The position numbers were made by a program, and so were the translations under genes. A DNA stretch of 45,434 nt. It comes from CAYTAP01 sp964435775. GTDB taxonomy: Bacteria; Planctomycetota; Phycisphaerae; Tepidisphaerales; Tepidisphaeraceae. Positions 17,829 through 26,372 of the stretch are shown in pieces. Within the stretch, counting starts at the first letter, position 1. Each line of letters begins with the position of its first letter. The stretch is from contig CAYTAP010000011.1 in the NCBI GenBank assembly GCA_964435775.1, positions 1-45,434 on the forward strand. Reading direction: 5' to 3'. Below the pieces are notes generated by a model. It was not told the DNA's origin, ran no database searches, and saw only the letters and a list, made by a program, of their open reading frames with translations.

Positions 17829-19163
17829 ATGAACCCTCAGAAGATTCTCCAACTCGATCGGTATCTTGGCCGACCGGTCTGTTTTTTCCTGACGCAGGTC
17901 CGCCGAATCGGCGGATGGTTTCGTCGGCCGACGAATGCCAATTCGCCGGTGCGGAAAATCCTGGTCATCAAGATGATCGAGCAGGGCGCAACGGTGATCG
18001 CCTATCGCGCGCTGGCTCGCGCGGTGGAATTGGTCGGACGGGAAAACGTTTACTTCTGGGTCTTTGAGGAAAACCGTCCCATCCTCGATCTGCTTGACGT
18101 CATCCCACGTGAAAATGTGATTGCCTTGCGCGCCAAGAAGCCGTTCACCTTCGCGCTCGACGTCATTGCTTCACTCTGGCGCATTCGTCGCCTGGGGATT
18201 GATGCGACGGTGGACATGGAGTTCTTTGCCCGAGCGCCCGTGATCCTCGCCTACCTCACCGGCGCCCGTCGGCGGGTGGGATTGCATCGCTTCACCAATG
18301 AAGGCCCCTACCGTGGAAACCTGCTGACACATCGCGTGATGTACAACCCGTACCTGCATGTGTCGCGCCAATATTATGAGCTTGTCGAGGCGCTCCATGC
18401 CGACCCGCGTGATGAGCCGCTTCTCAAAGCGCCCCTGCCCGAGCTCGATTTCGCGCCGCCGCTGCTCAAAGCCAATCCCGGTGAGCTGGATGCGCTGCGC
18501 GATCGACTGGCGCGTCAGTTGGGGCGCCCATTCAAGCGGCTGGTGCTGCTCAATCCCAACGCGTCGGACATGCTCCCGCTTCGCAAATGGCCGACCGAGC
18601 GATTCATTGAATTGGCCAACGTCATCCTGAGCCACCACGAGGATGTGGCCCTTGTCATCACCGGCGGCCCCAGTGAGCAGGCATCCGGTGATGCGATCGC
18701 CCAGCAGATCAACGCCGGCCTGGATGCGCCTCGCGCCATCAGCATGGCCGGGCGGACGACATTGCGGGAACTGCTGCTTTTGGGCTTCATCGCCGAGGTG
18801 CTTGTCACCAATGATTCAGGCCCGGGGCATTTCGCCTCCATGACACCAATGGACACCGTGGTGATGTTCGGCCCGGAAACACCGGCGCTGTTCGGTCCGG
18901 TCGGCCCGCGGACCCACACGCTTTATGCAAACCTGGCCTGCAGCCCGTGCGTCAGCGCGCTGAACCATCGTTTTTCCCCATGCACCAACAATGTCTGTAT
19001 GCAGAAGATTACGGTGGAGCAGGTGTATCAAACCGTGGCATCGATCCTCGCGCGGCGCGCCGGCGCATCGACGTCACGCACCCTGCCCGTGCTGACGGTC
19101 TATCCGGTCACACCCATTATTCCGCACACCGCGCCGCCGCGACAGCCAAGCGGCCGTACCTGA
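17829..19163 (+). CDS. Glycosyltransferase family 9 (heptosyltransferase-like)
   Basis: 444 residues. GT9 enzymes transfer heptose or related sugars to lipopolysaccharide core at the inner membrane. Visible are the N-terminal fold (RKILVIKMIEQGATV), the C-terminal sugar-nucleotide site (LNPNASDMLPLRKWP, LVITGGPSEQ, TNDSGPGHFAS, VMFGPETPALFGP) and a Cys-containing segment near the end (ACSPCVSALNHRFSPCTNNVC). The 40 or so residues before RKILVIK and the Pro-rich tail are extra. Substrate cannot be assigned. Confidence 0.85.
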   Translation: MNPQKILQLDRYLGRPVCFFLTQVRRIGGWFRRPTNANSPVRKILVIKMIEQGATVIAYRALARAVELVGRENVYFWVFEENRPILDLLDVIPRENVIALRAKKPFTFALDVIASLWRIRRLGIDATVDMEFFARAPVILAYLTGARRRVGLHRFTNEGPYRGNLLTHRVMYNPYLHVSRQYYELVEALHADPRDEPLLKAPLPELDFAPPLLKANPGELDALRDRLARQLGRPFKRLVLLNPNASDMLPLRKWPTERFIELANVILSHHEDVALVITGGPSEQASGDAIAQQINAGLDAPRAISMAGRTTLRELLLLGFIAEVLVTNDSGPGHFASMTPMDTVVMFGPETPALFGPVGPRTHTLYANLACSPCVSALNHRFSPCTNNVCMQKITVEQVYQTVASILARRAGASTSRTLPVLTVYPVTPIIPHTAPPRQPSGRT

Positions 19164-19175
19164 ATCATGCCCGTG

Positions 19176-19185
19176 NNNNNNNNNN
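19176..19185. other. Assembly gap (10 N)
   Basis: Ten Ns between the glycosyltransferase and the aldo/keto reductase; the true size of missing sequence is unknown. Confidence 0.99.
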
Positions 19186-19221
19186 CGGCATCTGGATCAA
19201 AAGCGCCTACAATATCCCATC

Positions 19222-20142
19222 ATGACCAAACATACTCTCGGAAGAACCGGCTTGTCTGTTTCAACACTTGGCTTCGGATCGGCGGAAGTCGGATACCTTA
19301 AAACCGACCGCCGTCAGGCGGCCGACATCCTCAATCTCCTGTTGGACAATGGCGTCAACCTGATCGACACCGCATCAAGCTATCCCGGCTCCGAGGAAAT
19401 CATCGGCGAAGCGATTTCCCACCGGCGCGATCAATATGTCCTGGTTTCCAAATGCGGCAAGCAAGTACCCGGTGTGACGAGCGAAAACTGGTCGGCCAAG
19501 CTGATCGCCGAGGTGATTGAGCGTTCCCTTCGATATTGCAAGACCGATCATCTCGACGTCATGCTCCTGCACACGCCGGACATGCCGACTTTGCAACAAG
19601 GCGATGCGCTGGCGGCGCTGCTCAAGGCGCGAGATGCCGGAAAGATCCGCTTCGCCGGCGTCTCAGCCGACAACCAGGTCGGCGCGTATGCCGCGACATT
19701 GCCTGATGTGGCCGTCCTGGAAACATCCGTTAACATCGTCGATCAGACGAATATCGACAACGGTTTGATCCATGCGGAGCGCCACAACGTCGGTGTCCTG
19801 GCCAAACGCCCCATCGCCAACGCCGCATGGAAGACATTGACCAGCCAGCAGGGGATGTATCAACATTATGCCAAAACCTATACGGAGCGCTTCGCCGAAA
19901 TGAAGTTGAAGGCGACCGATCTTGGCTTTGCGGATGAAACACATTGGCCGGAAATCGCATTGCGTTTCACGCTGGCGCAAAAAGGGGTAAGCAGCGCCAT
20001 CATCGGCACGAGCAACCTGGCCAACGCCCGCGCCAACCTCGCCAACGCCGCGAAAGGTCCCTTGGATGCCGATGCAGTGAAAAAGCTCCGCGCCGCCTTC
20101 CGTGCCGCCGATCCGGATGGAATCTGGTCGGCGCAATCGTGA
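19222..20142 (+). CDS. Aldo/keto reductase
   Basis: 306 residues, (alpha/beta)8 barrel NAD(P)H oxidoreductase. The catalytic tetrad is visible: D and Y in LIDTASSYPGSEE, K in LVSKCGK, H in MLLHTP. The nucleotide-binding end is AIIGTSNLANARANLANA. It resembles the branch that acts on sugars or small aldehydes; the substrate is unknown. The tRNA-Ser follows 50 bp downstream on the same strand. Confidence 0.9.
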   Translation: MTKHTLGRTGLSVSTLGFGSAEVGYLKTDRRQAADILNLLLDNGVNLIDTASSYPGSEEIIGEAISHRRDQYVLVSKCGKQVPGVTSENWSAKLIAEVIERSLRYCKTDHLDVMLLHTPDMPTLQQGDALAALLKARDAGKIRFAGVSADNQVGAYAATLPDVAVLETSVNIVDQTNIDNGLIHAERHNVGVLAKRPIANAAWKTLTSQQGMYQHYAKTYTERFAEMKLKATDLGFADETHWPEIALRFTLAQKGVSSAIIGTSNLANARANLANAAKGPLDADAVKKLRAAFRAADPDGIWSAQS

Positions 20143-20191
20143 CCTCCGCGCTTGCCTTTGACGACGAATCGCCGTACCTTTTGAGCTTCCT

Positions 20192-20282
20192 GGAGAGGTG
20201 GCCGAGCGGCTTAAGGCGACGGTTTGCTAAACCGTTGTACGGACTAAAATCTGTACCGGGGGTTCGAATCCCCCCCTCTCCG
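20192..20282 (+). tRNA. tRNA-Ser(GCU)
   Basis: 91 nt. Acceptor GGAGAGG/CCTCTCC with discriminator G; D-arm TGGCCGAGCGGCTTAAGGC; anticodon loop TTTGCTAA (GCT at 20226-20228) closed by ACGGT/ACCGT; long variable arm GTACGGACTAAAATCTGTAC as expected for a type II tRNA; T-arm GGGGGTTCGAATCCCCC. CCA is not encoded. tRNA 3' ends are common integration sites; here a phage-like element starts 33 bp downstream. Confidence 0.96.
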
Positions 20283-20314
20283 TTGTCCGTGATGTTAGTT
20301 CCATAAGTGGTTTC

Positions 20315-20362
20315 TGTAGTTGGCCACCCTACTTGAGATTTCGGGCCAGCTACTTGAGACGG
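20315..20362 (+). repeat. Left end: terminal repeat and two inward sites
   Basis: TGTAGTTGGCCA at 20315-20326, then CTACTTGAGATTT (20329-20341) and GCTACTTGAGACGG (20349-20362), spaced 21 bp or two helical turns. The same motifs occur in reverse complement at 33229-33477. Confidence 0.7.
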
Positions 20363-20437
20363 CACATCAGCGCAGACCGACAGCCGGCCCTTTTGGACCA
20401 GCCTTTTTTCCGGCTCTCGATCCCCCTTCAATGGTCG

Positions 20438-20467
20438 TTCGACGCAGCTCTGCGCCAGCGTCGAACG
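20438..20467. terminator. Hairpin after the leftward phage operon
   Basis: GTTCGACGC/GCGTCGAAC, perfect 9-bp stem with a 12-nt loop, just beyond the stop at 20472 of the last leftward gene. It has no T-run, so it is a possible but not canonical terminator. Confidence 0.4.
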
Positions 20468-20471
20468 CAAT

Positions 20472-20837
20472 TCACCGGACCTTCATCGGCCACATCCCAT
20501 TCAGCGTCGCCCGCTTCGACGAGCACCCGCACCCCGGCGTTTCCTTGATCCCCAACCGCGCCGCCCACCGCGCCACAATGTCACCCAGCCCCTTGTCCGT
20601 CGAGTTGGCCAGCGTCGCCAGCATCGCCCGCGCCACGAGGGGGCGTTGGAGGATGGCCATCATCGCGCCGGAGGTGAGCGAGCGGAGGCGGGCCCGTCGG
20701 GTGGGTGGCGGTGCGGGAGGCGGTGTCGTCACCTCAGCCTCCGGCCACTCAACCTCGATCCCCACGTCGCGCAAATGCGCCCTCACGCCCGGCGAAGGGT
20801 TGCGGCCATATTTCGCATGTGCGTCCGCATCGTTCAT
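20472..20837 (-). CDS. Phage small protein with GCGCSSKR C-terminal motif
   Basis: 121 residues. An N-terminal part (AHAKYGRNPSPGVRAHL), a proline linker and a C-terminal helix ending LGIKETPGCGCSSKRATLN. Short phage proteins with a C-terminal GCG-C-x-KR motif often lie at the end of tail operons and are thought to bind metal. The start ATG at 20837 overlaps the upstream stop as ATGA, indicating translational coupling. Last gene of the leftward module. Confidence 0.55.
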   Translation of the reverse strand: MNDADAHAKYGRNPSPGVRAHLRDVGIEVEWPEAEVTTPPPAPPPTRRARLRSLTSGAMMAILQRPLVARAMLATLANSTDKGLGDIVARWAARLGIKETPGCGCSSKRATLNGMWPMKVR

Positions 20838-21742
20838 GAGAGCGTAATATCCGGTGGGCAAGGACACCCGCTTGGGAAATACCCCGTCGGTGCAATCGCC
20901 CTGCAGCAGGTGTATGTCCCCAGAATCGTGTGCGTGTTTGTCAGCTTGTGATAATAATAAGTGCCCGGTCCATACCCGGTGATCTCTGTCGAGACGCTCA
21001 TCCGCCATCCGCACACATCACCCTCGTCGCACACGCCATCCGCAGCAAGGTTGGTGAAATACACCACCTCGAATTTTCTCAAATACGCGCCATCCCATCG
21101 TTTGTAGCTTGGAAAATCCAGAGCAACGATGCCGCATGCGGGCGGCGACGCCACTGTCGTCCCGATTCGATCCCATAAAGGCACGCTGCCGGGCGCTGTG
21201 GCCACGCAGGATGGCCACGCCCCACCCAGCGTGGCGAGCACGCTCGTTGGCCACGCCACCGTGAAGTCGGCACAATTCCCGCATGAATTGCACAGACACC
21301 GGATGCCTAGGGCATTGTGAAGCGATGGCGTGATCTTGGTGATCGCACCACACGCGATTCCTCCGCCCGGCACCGTGTCGCACGGCGTTCCATCGGTTTT
21401 CTGGTAGCAGCGTTGGCCGCTCCCGTCCGGGTAGGAATAGCACAGCCCATCCGGACCCTTACACACATCGCCAAAAGACATTGCACTGTCGGCCACCCAA
21501 TAATCGGACTGGGTTCCATCGGAACATTTGAGGAGTCGAGCGTACTGCGTGCATGGAGACTCACAACAGCACGCCGTCGAATCCGTGACGATGACCTTCC
21601 CATCCTTGATCCGCACCTTCCCCCCGCCCACCTGAACGCCCTGCGAAAAGAGTTCGGTCCATTTGTGCAGAATTCCCCGCACCGGTTGGAGGATTCGGCG
21701 CGAGGGCGTCCAGAGTCGAGGTTGGGCAATCGCAATGCTCAT
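20834..21742 (-). CDS. Cysteine-rich phage protein, unknown
   Basis: 302 residues with about 22 cysteines, many in pairs (ACCCESPC, RCLCNSCGNC, YTCCRA, GCPCPP). Its position after the tape measure suggests a distal tail or host-contact protein stabilised by disulfides or metal; this is inferred from position only. It has no signal peptide. Start and stop overlap both neighbours by ATGA, so three genes are tightly coupled here, unlike the rest of the element. Confidence 0.55.
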   Translation of the reverse strand: MSIAIAQPRLWTPSRRILQPVRGILHKWTELFSQGVQVGGGKVRIKDGKVIVTDSTACCCESPCTQYARLLKCSDGTQSDYWVADSAMSFGDVCKGPDGLCYSYPDGSGQRCYQKTDGTPCDTVPGGGIACGAITKITPSLHNALGIRCLCNSCGNCADFTVAWPTSVLATLGGAWPSCVATAPGSVPLWDRIGTTVASPPACGIVALDFPSYKRWDGAYLRKFEVVYFTNLAADGVCDEGDVCGWRMSVSTEITGYGPGTYYYHKLTNTHTILGTYTCCRAIAPTGYFPSGCPCPPDITLS

Positions 21743-22350
21743 GTGCAGGTCGTCACGTCAAAGGCTTCCGCCGCCGAGTAAAGACTGAACGTCGTCCCCG
21801 TGAAATATCCCGTCCCCACGCTCGCCGCCCCCGTCACATCCGCCGCAATCGGCCTCCACGCCGGCGCGAGGCCCGTCCCCAGCGTCACGCCCTCCAGCGC
21901 CGCCGTGTAGGTGTATGGCGATGCCGCCGTCCCCGCTCCCCCATCGCTCGACAAACTCACCGGCAGCATGACACGCACCGGCGGATTGACCAGCCACCCC
22001 GTCGGCGGCGTGGCGGTCGGGTCGCGGTCCACAAACGCGAGGATCGTCCCATCCGTCGCGACGATCGGCCCCGCCTGCCCGGTCTGACAGTAGATCGAGC
22101 ACGTCACATCATCCGCCCCATCAATCGCCGTGTCGTCGGTCGCCGAGAGGCACGGTGTCAGCGTCACGGTGTCGCCGCCGGTCCAGGGCGACGCGAGCGT
22201 GCCATAGCGGATCTGCGCCTGCCCGCCCCAGGAATCATGGCGCGAATCGAATCCAGCCGCCCCCACACGCGGCTTGCGCGCCTCCACCGCGCGCACCGCC
22301 CTGGCGATCCGCTCAAACGTCGGTCGATCGATCAACAGCCCTTCACTCAT
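21739..22350 (-). CDS. Phage virion-like protein, unknown
   Basis: 203 residues, rich in Thr, Ala and Gly with short beta-prone repeats (GAGTAASPYTYTAALEGVTLGTG). The composition is typical of phage surface or tail-tip proteins; I know no family. It overlaps the Cys-rich gene by ATGA and lies 20 bp after the next upstream gene. Confidence 0.5.
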   Translation of the reverse strand: MSEGLLIDRPTFERIARAVRAVEARKPRVGAAGFDSRHDSWGGQAQIRYGTLASPWTGGDTVTLTPCLSATDDTAIDGADDVTCSIYCQTGQAGPIVATDGTILAFVDRDPTATPPTGWLVNPPVRVMLPVSLSSDGGAGTAASPYTYTAALEGVTLGTGLAPAWRPIAADVTGAASVGTGYFTGTTFSLYSAAEAFDVTTCT

Positions 22351-22370
22351 CGCGCCTCACTCATCACGAT

Positions 22371-23264
22371 TCACGCCAAAGGCAAACTCGCCCAGCTCGC
22401 CGACACGATCGGCACAAACTCAATATCAAATGGATCATCCGTCTGGTTCGCCTTCTTCATGCCCGATCCATTCAGCGGCCAGGGCAGCGTGCTGGGCCGT
22501 GCGTTGCGCGGGTCCGTGTCCAGCGTGCCATCCGACTTCAACGGCTGCTCCATGATCCGGCCCGGCTTGCCGTCCACGAGCTCTCGGTAGCCATAGTCGC
22601 ACACCTTGATCTTCCATCCCGCCTTTTTGTATTTGACGACGAAGTTCGCCGAGAAGACCCCCGTCGATCCATCAACCGGCTCATAGACCGGGCTGACCAG
22701 CCAGCACGTCTCCGCCGCGCAGCTCACGCCGTCAATCGTGACGCTGCCGCTGTTGACCGTGTTCCACGCCGCATCGATCGCCGCCCGCCCCGTCGCGTTG
22801 ACATACTTTTGAATCGAGAAGATGCCCACCCCCGTCATCCGCTCGGGCAGATGGTCGAATCGATCTCCCGCCGAGTTGCGGACGATCTTCCCGTTCACAT
22901 CCTTCTCAAACGCCTCCTGGTACTCCTCCGCCGACCGCTTGATCTTCGCCGGCAACAGCAGCAAATCCGTGTCGTTCGTCGCCGCCGCCCCGCCCGTCGG
23001 GCTCGCGTATTCCACCCCCACGCGGAACTGCGTCGCGCTGAGCCGCTCAACTTTGTGGCTCTTGACCGTGCAAAACGGCCACCCCACGCTGTACGCCGTC
23101 TTCAGCGCCGGCACCGCGCCCCCGCCGCTCACGCTCGCCCCGATCGCCGCGTCGCACGTCGTCGCCGCATCGGCCTCGCAGTAGTATTTCACAGACGCCG
23201 ACCCGCCGCTCTCGGCGTTGTCCGTGAACTCATCCTCGATCAATTGCACCGTGATCCATGCCAT
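22371..23264 (-). CDS. Phage distal-tail candidate, unknown
   Basis: 297 residues starting MAWITVQLIEDEF. Mixed alpha/beta composition with a handful of cysteines; the middle segment (PAKIKRSAEEYQEAFEKDVNG) is helical. It directly follows the tape measure, where distal tail or baseplate proteins normally lie. No specific family is recognised. Confidence 0.5.
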   Translation of the reverse strand: MAWITVQLIEDEFTDNAESGGSASVKYYCEADAATTCDAAIGASVSGGGAVPALKTAYSVGWPFCTVKSHKVERLSATQFRVGVEYASPTGGAAATNDTDLLLLPAKIKRSAEEYQEAFEKDVNGKIVRNSAGDRFDHLPERMTGVGIFSIQKYVNATGRAAIDAAWNTVNSGSVTIDGVSCAAETCWLVSPVYEPVDGSTGVFSANFVVKYKKAGWKIKVCDYGYRELVDGKPGRIMEQPLKSDGTLDTDPRNARPSTLPWPLNGSGMKKANQTDDPFDIEFVPIVSASWASLPLA

Positions 23265-23349
23265 GCGTCGCGTCCAATTCCAAGATCAATTCTTCTCTGC
23301 GCCTTCGCGTCTCCGCGCGATCCTCTTCTCATCCTTCATCGTTGCTCCC

Positions 23350-24933
23350 TCACGCCCCAATCGCCGCCACCGCGAACTTGCCGATCAATTGCTCAAGGAG
23401 GCTCGTGTGCGTCTTCGCCTCATCAAGCTGCGCCTTGGGGATCACGTCCTTCCCCTGCATCTCGATCTGCGCCCGGAGGCTGTTTTCCGCCTGGCTCCCC
23501 GATTCAATCAGGCTCGTGATCGGCGTCGGCCCCTCCGGTGCCCTGGGGGTCAGCGCCGCCCGCGCCTCATCGATTTTCTTCATCCCCGCCTGTGCCTCGT
23601 CGTCGGTGATCAATCCCTTCTTCCGCCAGTCCACCAGTTGCTTGAACTGGTCATCGAGCTTGTCCCCCGCGCTCTTCATCGACTCCCGCCAGGCGTCCAC
23701 CGCCCGCCTGGCCGCCTCCGCCGCCTGCTTTTGCGGAACCGCGTCCTGCTCGGCCCATCCCTGGCGCATCTGCGATTCCTCGGATTGCCCCGATTGGCGG
23801 ATCGCATCCTTTTCCTGCTGCGTCCGCGCCGCCGCGATCCGCTTGTTGATCCCCGCCCACATCGCCACCAGGTCCGCCTCCCGCCCCTTCCCCGCCGCAC
23901 GCAGCGCCTGCACATGCGCCTCCATCTGCGCGTCGGCCAGCGCCTTCTCGCCCGCGCTGGCGTCCGCCGCCGCTTTCTCCTTGGCGACACGCTCGCTCTC
24001 CGCCTGCTCGGCGACGGCCTGCGCGGCATCAGCAGCGCGCGCTTCCGCGGCAGCCTTCCGCGCCGCGCGGAGTTGAGTGTCGCGGCTGACTTCGGCCGTG
24101 TACTTCGTCTCATAGGCGACGCGGACCGCGAGGTTGCCCTGATCTTTCGTCATGGTCCCGTCGCCGACTGCCTTCGCCGCATCACGCATCGCCTTCTCCG
24201 ACTTCTCCACCGCCGCGTTCGCCACGTCGTTGATCGCTTTCTCCTGGTCGGCAAGGCTGGAGTCGATCGCGCCGGCGCGGTTCCGTTGGTTGATTTGCTG
24301 CTGTGCCCCGGCCCGTTGCTCGGGCGGCAAACTTAAAATATACGCCGCATCCTTCGCCGCCTGCGCCACATCGCGCATCCCCTTGGCCCATTCTTTTGTT
24401 TGCGAGTTCATCTTGAGCAGTCCATCGCTGGCTCTGGTCAATGACTGGAATTCGCTGTTCAACCGCGCTGCCGCCGCCTTGGCACCATTGATCACCTCCA
24501 AGATCGAGTCCGTTGCCGCATAGACGGATCCGAGCACGGGAATCGATCTGGCGATTTGATCGACCACATCCCCCGCGCCGATTGCGCCGTTGCGGAACGC
24601 GATGGAAAGTTCCTCCGCCTTCGCCGCCGCCCCCGCCAAGCCTTGCGCGAGAAACGCCACGCCACCGATCGCGCCGGCGCCCATCAGCGTATCACCCAAC
24701 TTTTTGATCGCCCCCTCCTGGCCCAAAAATCCCTTGTTTGCCGCCTCGAGGCGCTCGCGGAGCGTGTCCACCTCCTTCGCCGCCGCCTTCGCCGGCGCTT
24801 TCATCTGGTCGAGCGACCGGTTGACGGCCGTTTTCATCTGCGCCGCCTCCGCCTCCACCGCGCGCGTCGCCTTGACGAACGGCTGCTCGTCCGCCGTGAT
24901 CTTCGTCGTGATGGAACCGGCCACAAATGCCAT
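23350..24933 (-). CDS. Tail tape-measure-like protein
   Basis: 527 residues. An N-terminal domain (VAGSITTKITADEQPFVKATRAVEAEA) is followed by a hydrophobic segment (about 85-110, LMGAGAIGGVAFLAQGLAGAA), then long Ala/Glu/Lys/Gln-rich coiled coil. This pattern, and the position right after the G/GT pair, identify a tape measure, though it is short (predicting a short tail or a truncated gene). In tailed phages its length sets tail length and it is ejected into the cell. Confidence 0.7.
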   Translation of the reverse strand: MAFVAGSITTKITADEQPFVKATRAVEAEAAQMKTAVNRSLDQMKAPAKAAAKEVDTLRERLEAANKGFLGQEGAIKKLGDTLMGAGAIGGVAFLAQGLAGAAAKAEELSIAFRNGAIGAGDVVDQIARSIPVLGSVYAATDSILEVINGAKAAAARLNSEFQSLTRASDGLLKMNSQTKEWAKGMRDVAQAAKDAAYILSLPPEQRAGAQQQINQRNRAGAIDSSLADQEKAINDVANAAVEKSEKAMRDAAKAVGDGTMTKDQGNLAVRVAYETKYTAEVSRDTQLRAARKAAAEARAADAAQAVAEQAESERVAKEKAAADASAGEKALADAQMEAHVQALRAAGKGREADLVAMWAGINKRIAAARTQQEKDAIRQSGQSEESQMRQGWAEQDAVPQKQAAEAARRAVDAWRESMKSAGDKLDDQFKQLVDWRKKGLITDDEAQAGMKKIDEARAALTPRAPEGPTPITSLIESGSQAENSLRAQIEMQGKDVIPKAQLDEAKTHTSLLEQLIGKFAVAAIGA

Positions 24934-24937
24934 GTCT

Positions 24938-25065
24938 ATTCGTCCGTTGTCAGTTGTCAGTGGGAAGTTGCAAGTGGGAAGCCGGAAGTAAATGCACGAT
25001 TGTTTTCATATCTCACTTCCCACTCTTACTCATCCTTCATCCTTCATCCCTCATCCTTACCCACA
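24938..25065. repeat. Junction filled with wordy repeats
   Basis: Between the tape measure and the tail-chaperone pair: CCGTTGTCAGTTGTCAGTGG, GTTGCAAGTGGGAAG, then TCATCCTTCATCCTTCATCC (25030-25055). The last word set reaches into the end of the frameshift extension at 25044. Confidence 0.7.
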
Positions 25066-25696
25066 ATCCTCCCCCCGCTCGCCTTGCACCACGCACGCAT
25101 CATCTCGGCCATCTCCTTCGGATCCGTGATCCGCGGCTTCCCACTTCCAGCTTGCGACCTCCCACCGCCCACTGATTTCACCGGCATAAAATCCGCGATC
25201 CTGGGAAACTTCCCCGTCCTGCTCGCCACGATCACGCTCGCCACCATCGCCGCCCGCCAGTCCGCCCGTTCGTCCGCCTCGCCGCTCTTGAAGTACGCCG
25301 CCCAGATGCTCACATCCCCCGCCGGCATCGCCCGCACCTCGTCCAGGCTCTTGCCGAGCCGATGCCCCACCTGGCACATCACTCGGAGCCAGATGGAGCA
25401 GGAGAGTTTTTTTTGGCACTCCCATCCAGTCCGTTGACCGCGAGGATCGCCTTGCTGATGGCGGTGACGCTGGTCCACGCCATCCCCGCCACCTCATCGG
25501 CGGAACCGAAGAGCGCCGCCCCGTCGCCGTCGCAGACGCACGAGGCGATCCGCGACAGCGTCTCCTCCCGCGCGGAGCCCTTGTCCTTCCCCAACTCAAA
25601 CACCTCGCCGGCGGTGAGGAGCCGCAGGTAAATCTTCCCCACCTCCGGGATCTCCCGCTCGACGATCTTCGATTCAGTCAATTGTTTTTTGGTCAT
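25044..25696 (-). CDS. Tail assembly chaperone, GT-type frameshift product
   Basis: About 217 residues if ribosomes slip by -1 at 25406-25412. The first 97 residues are those of the 25379-25696 frame; the rest (SIWLRVMCQVGHRLGKSLDEVRAM...WAAYFKSGEADERADWRAAMVAS) resembles the T domain of tail-chaperone GT proteins (L..E....P...E..WAAY, followed by ADWR). The T frame has no credible start of its own before the overlap. Long-tailed phages conserve this frameshift for tail assembly around the tape measure, which lies directly downstream here. Confidence 0.75.
25379..25696 (-). CDS. Tail assembly chaperone, G-type
   Basis: 105 residues (MTKKQLTESKIVEREIPEVG...). Unshifted product of the tail-chaperone locus, expected to bind the tape measure during assembly. 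It starts at 25696 after a wordy-repeat spacer and ends 28 bp beyond the slippery site. G made in excess over GT is the rule in characterised phages. Confidence 0.7.
   Translation of the reverse strand: MTKKQLTESKIVEREIPEVGKIYLRLLTAGEVFELGKDKGSAREETLSRIASCVCDGDGAALFGSADEVAGMAWTSVTAISKAILAVNGLDGSAKKNSPAPSGSE
25406..25412 (-). promoter_or_regulatory. -1 frameshift slippery heptamer A AAA AAC
   Basis: On the coding strand the zero frame reads GCC AAA AAA AAC, giving the canonical X XXY YYZ site A AAA AAC inside a run of eight A. A -1 slip joins the G frame to the T frame. The frames overlap for 100 bp around the site. Confidence 0.8.
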
Positions 25697-25725
25697 CGCT
25701 TGTCCTTTTCAAAAATAAAATGCGC

Positions 25726-25803
25726 CACAAAGACTCAAAGCCACAAAGACACAAAGCATTTTTCTTTCCTTCGCGCCTCTGCGCCTTCGCGCGAGATTCT
25801 TCC
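25726..25803. repeat. Wordy repeats upstream of the G-type chaperone gene
   Basis: CGCCACAAAGACTCAAAG, CCACAAAGACACAAAGC and CCTTCGCGCCTCTGCGCC, common bacterial dispersed-repeat words, fill the space between the tail tube and chaperone genes. Confidence 0.65.
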
Positions 25804-25816
25804 CATTCTTCGCCGC

Positions 25817-26242
25817 CTATGTCGCTGCCGTGAATGTCAGACCGCCCGTGACGCGCACGATCGTGTGGACGAGCATCTCGCCGTTGGCGCTTTCGGATTG
25901 GTTTCCGAACTGCTTGATCCACCCATCAAACGTGAGGGTTGACCCCTCGGAGAAGGTGATCTGCCATCCCTTGAGCGCGCCGGCCATCCCGAGCACCGTC
26001 GCCACCTGCGCCTTGTCGAAGCCGATGACGAAATCCAGCGTGCCCGGGTCCGCCAGGGTGGACGCGAACTGCTTAATGATGCCCGCCTGATCGATGCGGG
26101 TGATCTCCGTCTCGTCGAACGTGAGGGTCGGCATCCCGCCGATCGAGTCGATTCCCGCCAGCAGCGTGTAGGCGCCGACCACCGGCGTCACCGCATATCC
26201 GAGGGTCGTTCCGAACGCCAGCGCGTACTTGTTTTGAGCCAT
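25817..26242 (-). CDS. Phage major tail tube-like protein
   Basis: 141 residues (MAQNKYALAFGTTLGYA...). Beta-rich with a design like tail tube subunits: GIDSIGGMPTLTFDETEIT, then FVIGFDKAQVATVLGMAGALKGWQITFSEGSTLTFDGWI. It lies directly upstream of the tail chaperones, as expected. ATG 26242 has GGAGATTGACG in front; an in-frame TTG at 26248 is less likely. Confidence 0.65.
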   Translation of the reverse strand: MAQNKYALAFGTTLGYAVTPVVGAYTLLAGIDSIGGMPTLTFDETEITRIDQAGIIKQFASTLADPGTLDFVIGFDKAQVATVLGMAGALKGWQITFSEGSTLTFDGWIKQFGNQSESANGEMLVHTIVRVTGGLTFTAAT

Positions 26243-26261
26243 CGTCAATCTCCTTGTTCAA

Positions 26262-26372
26262 GCGAAGGATGAAGGATGAAGGATGAAGGATGAACGCGGA
26301 AACGCTCCGTGCTCTTCGTGTCCTCCGTGGTGAATCTTCTTCTCATCCTTCATCCTTCCGACTTCATCCTTA
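26262..26372. repeat. GAAGGATGAAGGATG repeat block
   Basis: Four tandem GAAGGAT words at 26263-26290, then CTCCGTGCTCTTCGTGTCC and TCATCCTTCATCCTTCC. The direct and inverted forms could pair. Confidence 0.7.

Noticed and set aside
17560..17832. 90-codon frame after the radical SAM gene.
   Set aside because: It overlaps the end of that gene in another frame, has no ribosome site and no protein-like composition.
22155..24336. Long Arg/Leu-rich plus-strand frames opposite tail genes.
   Set aside because: Composition is typical of antisense frames in GC-rich DNA; the minus-strand genes have domain logic and phage order.
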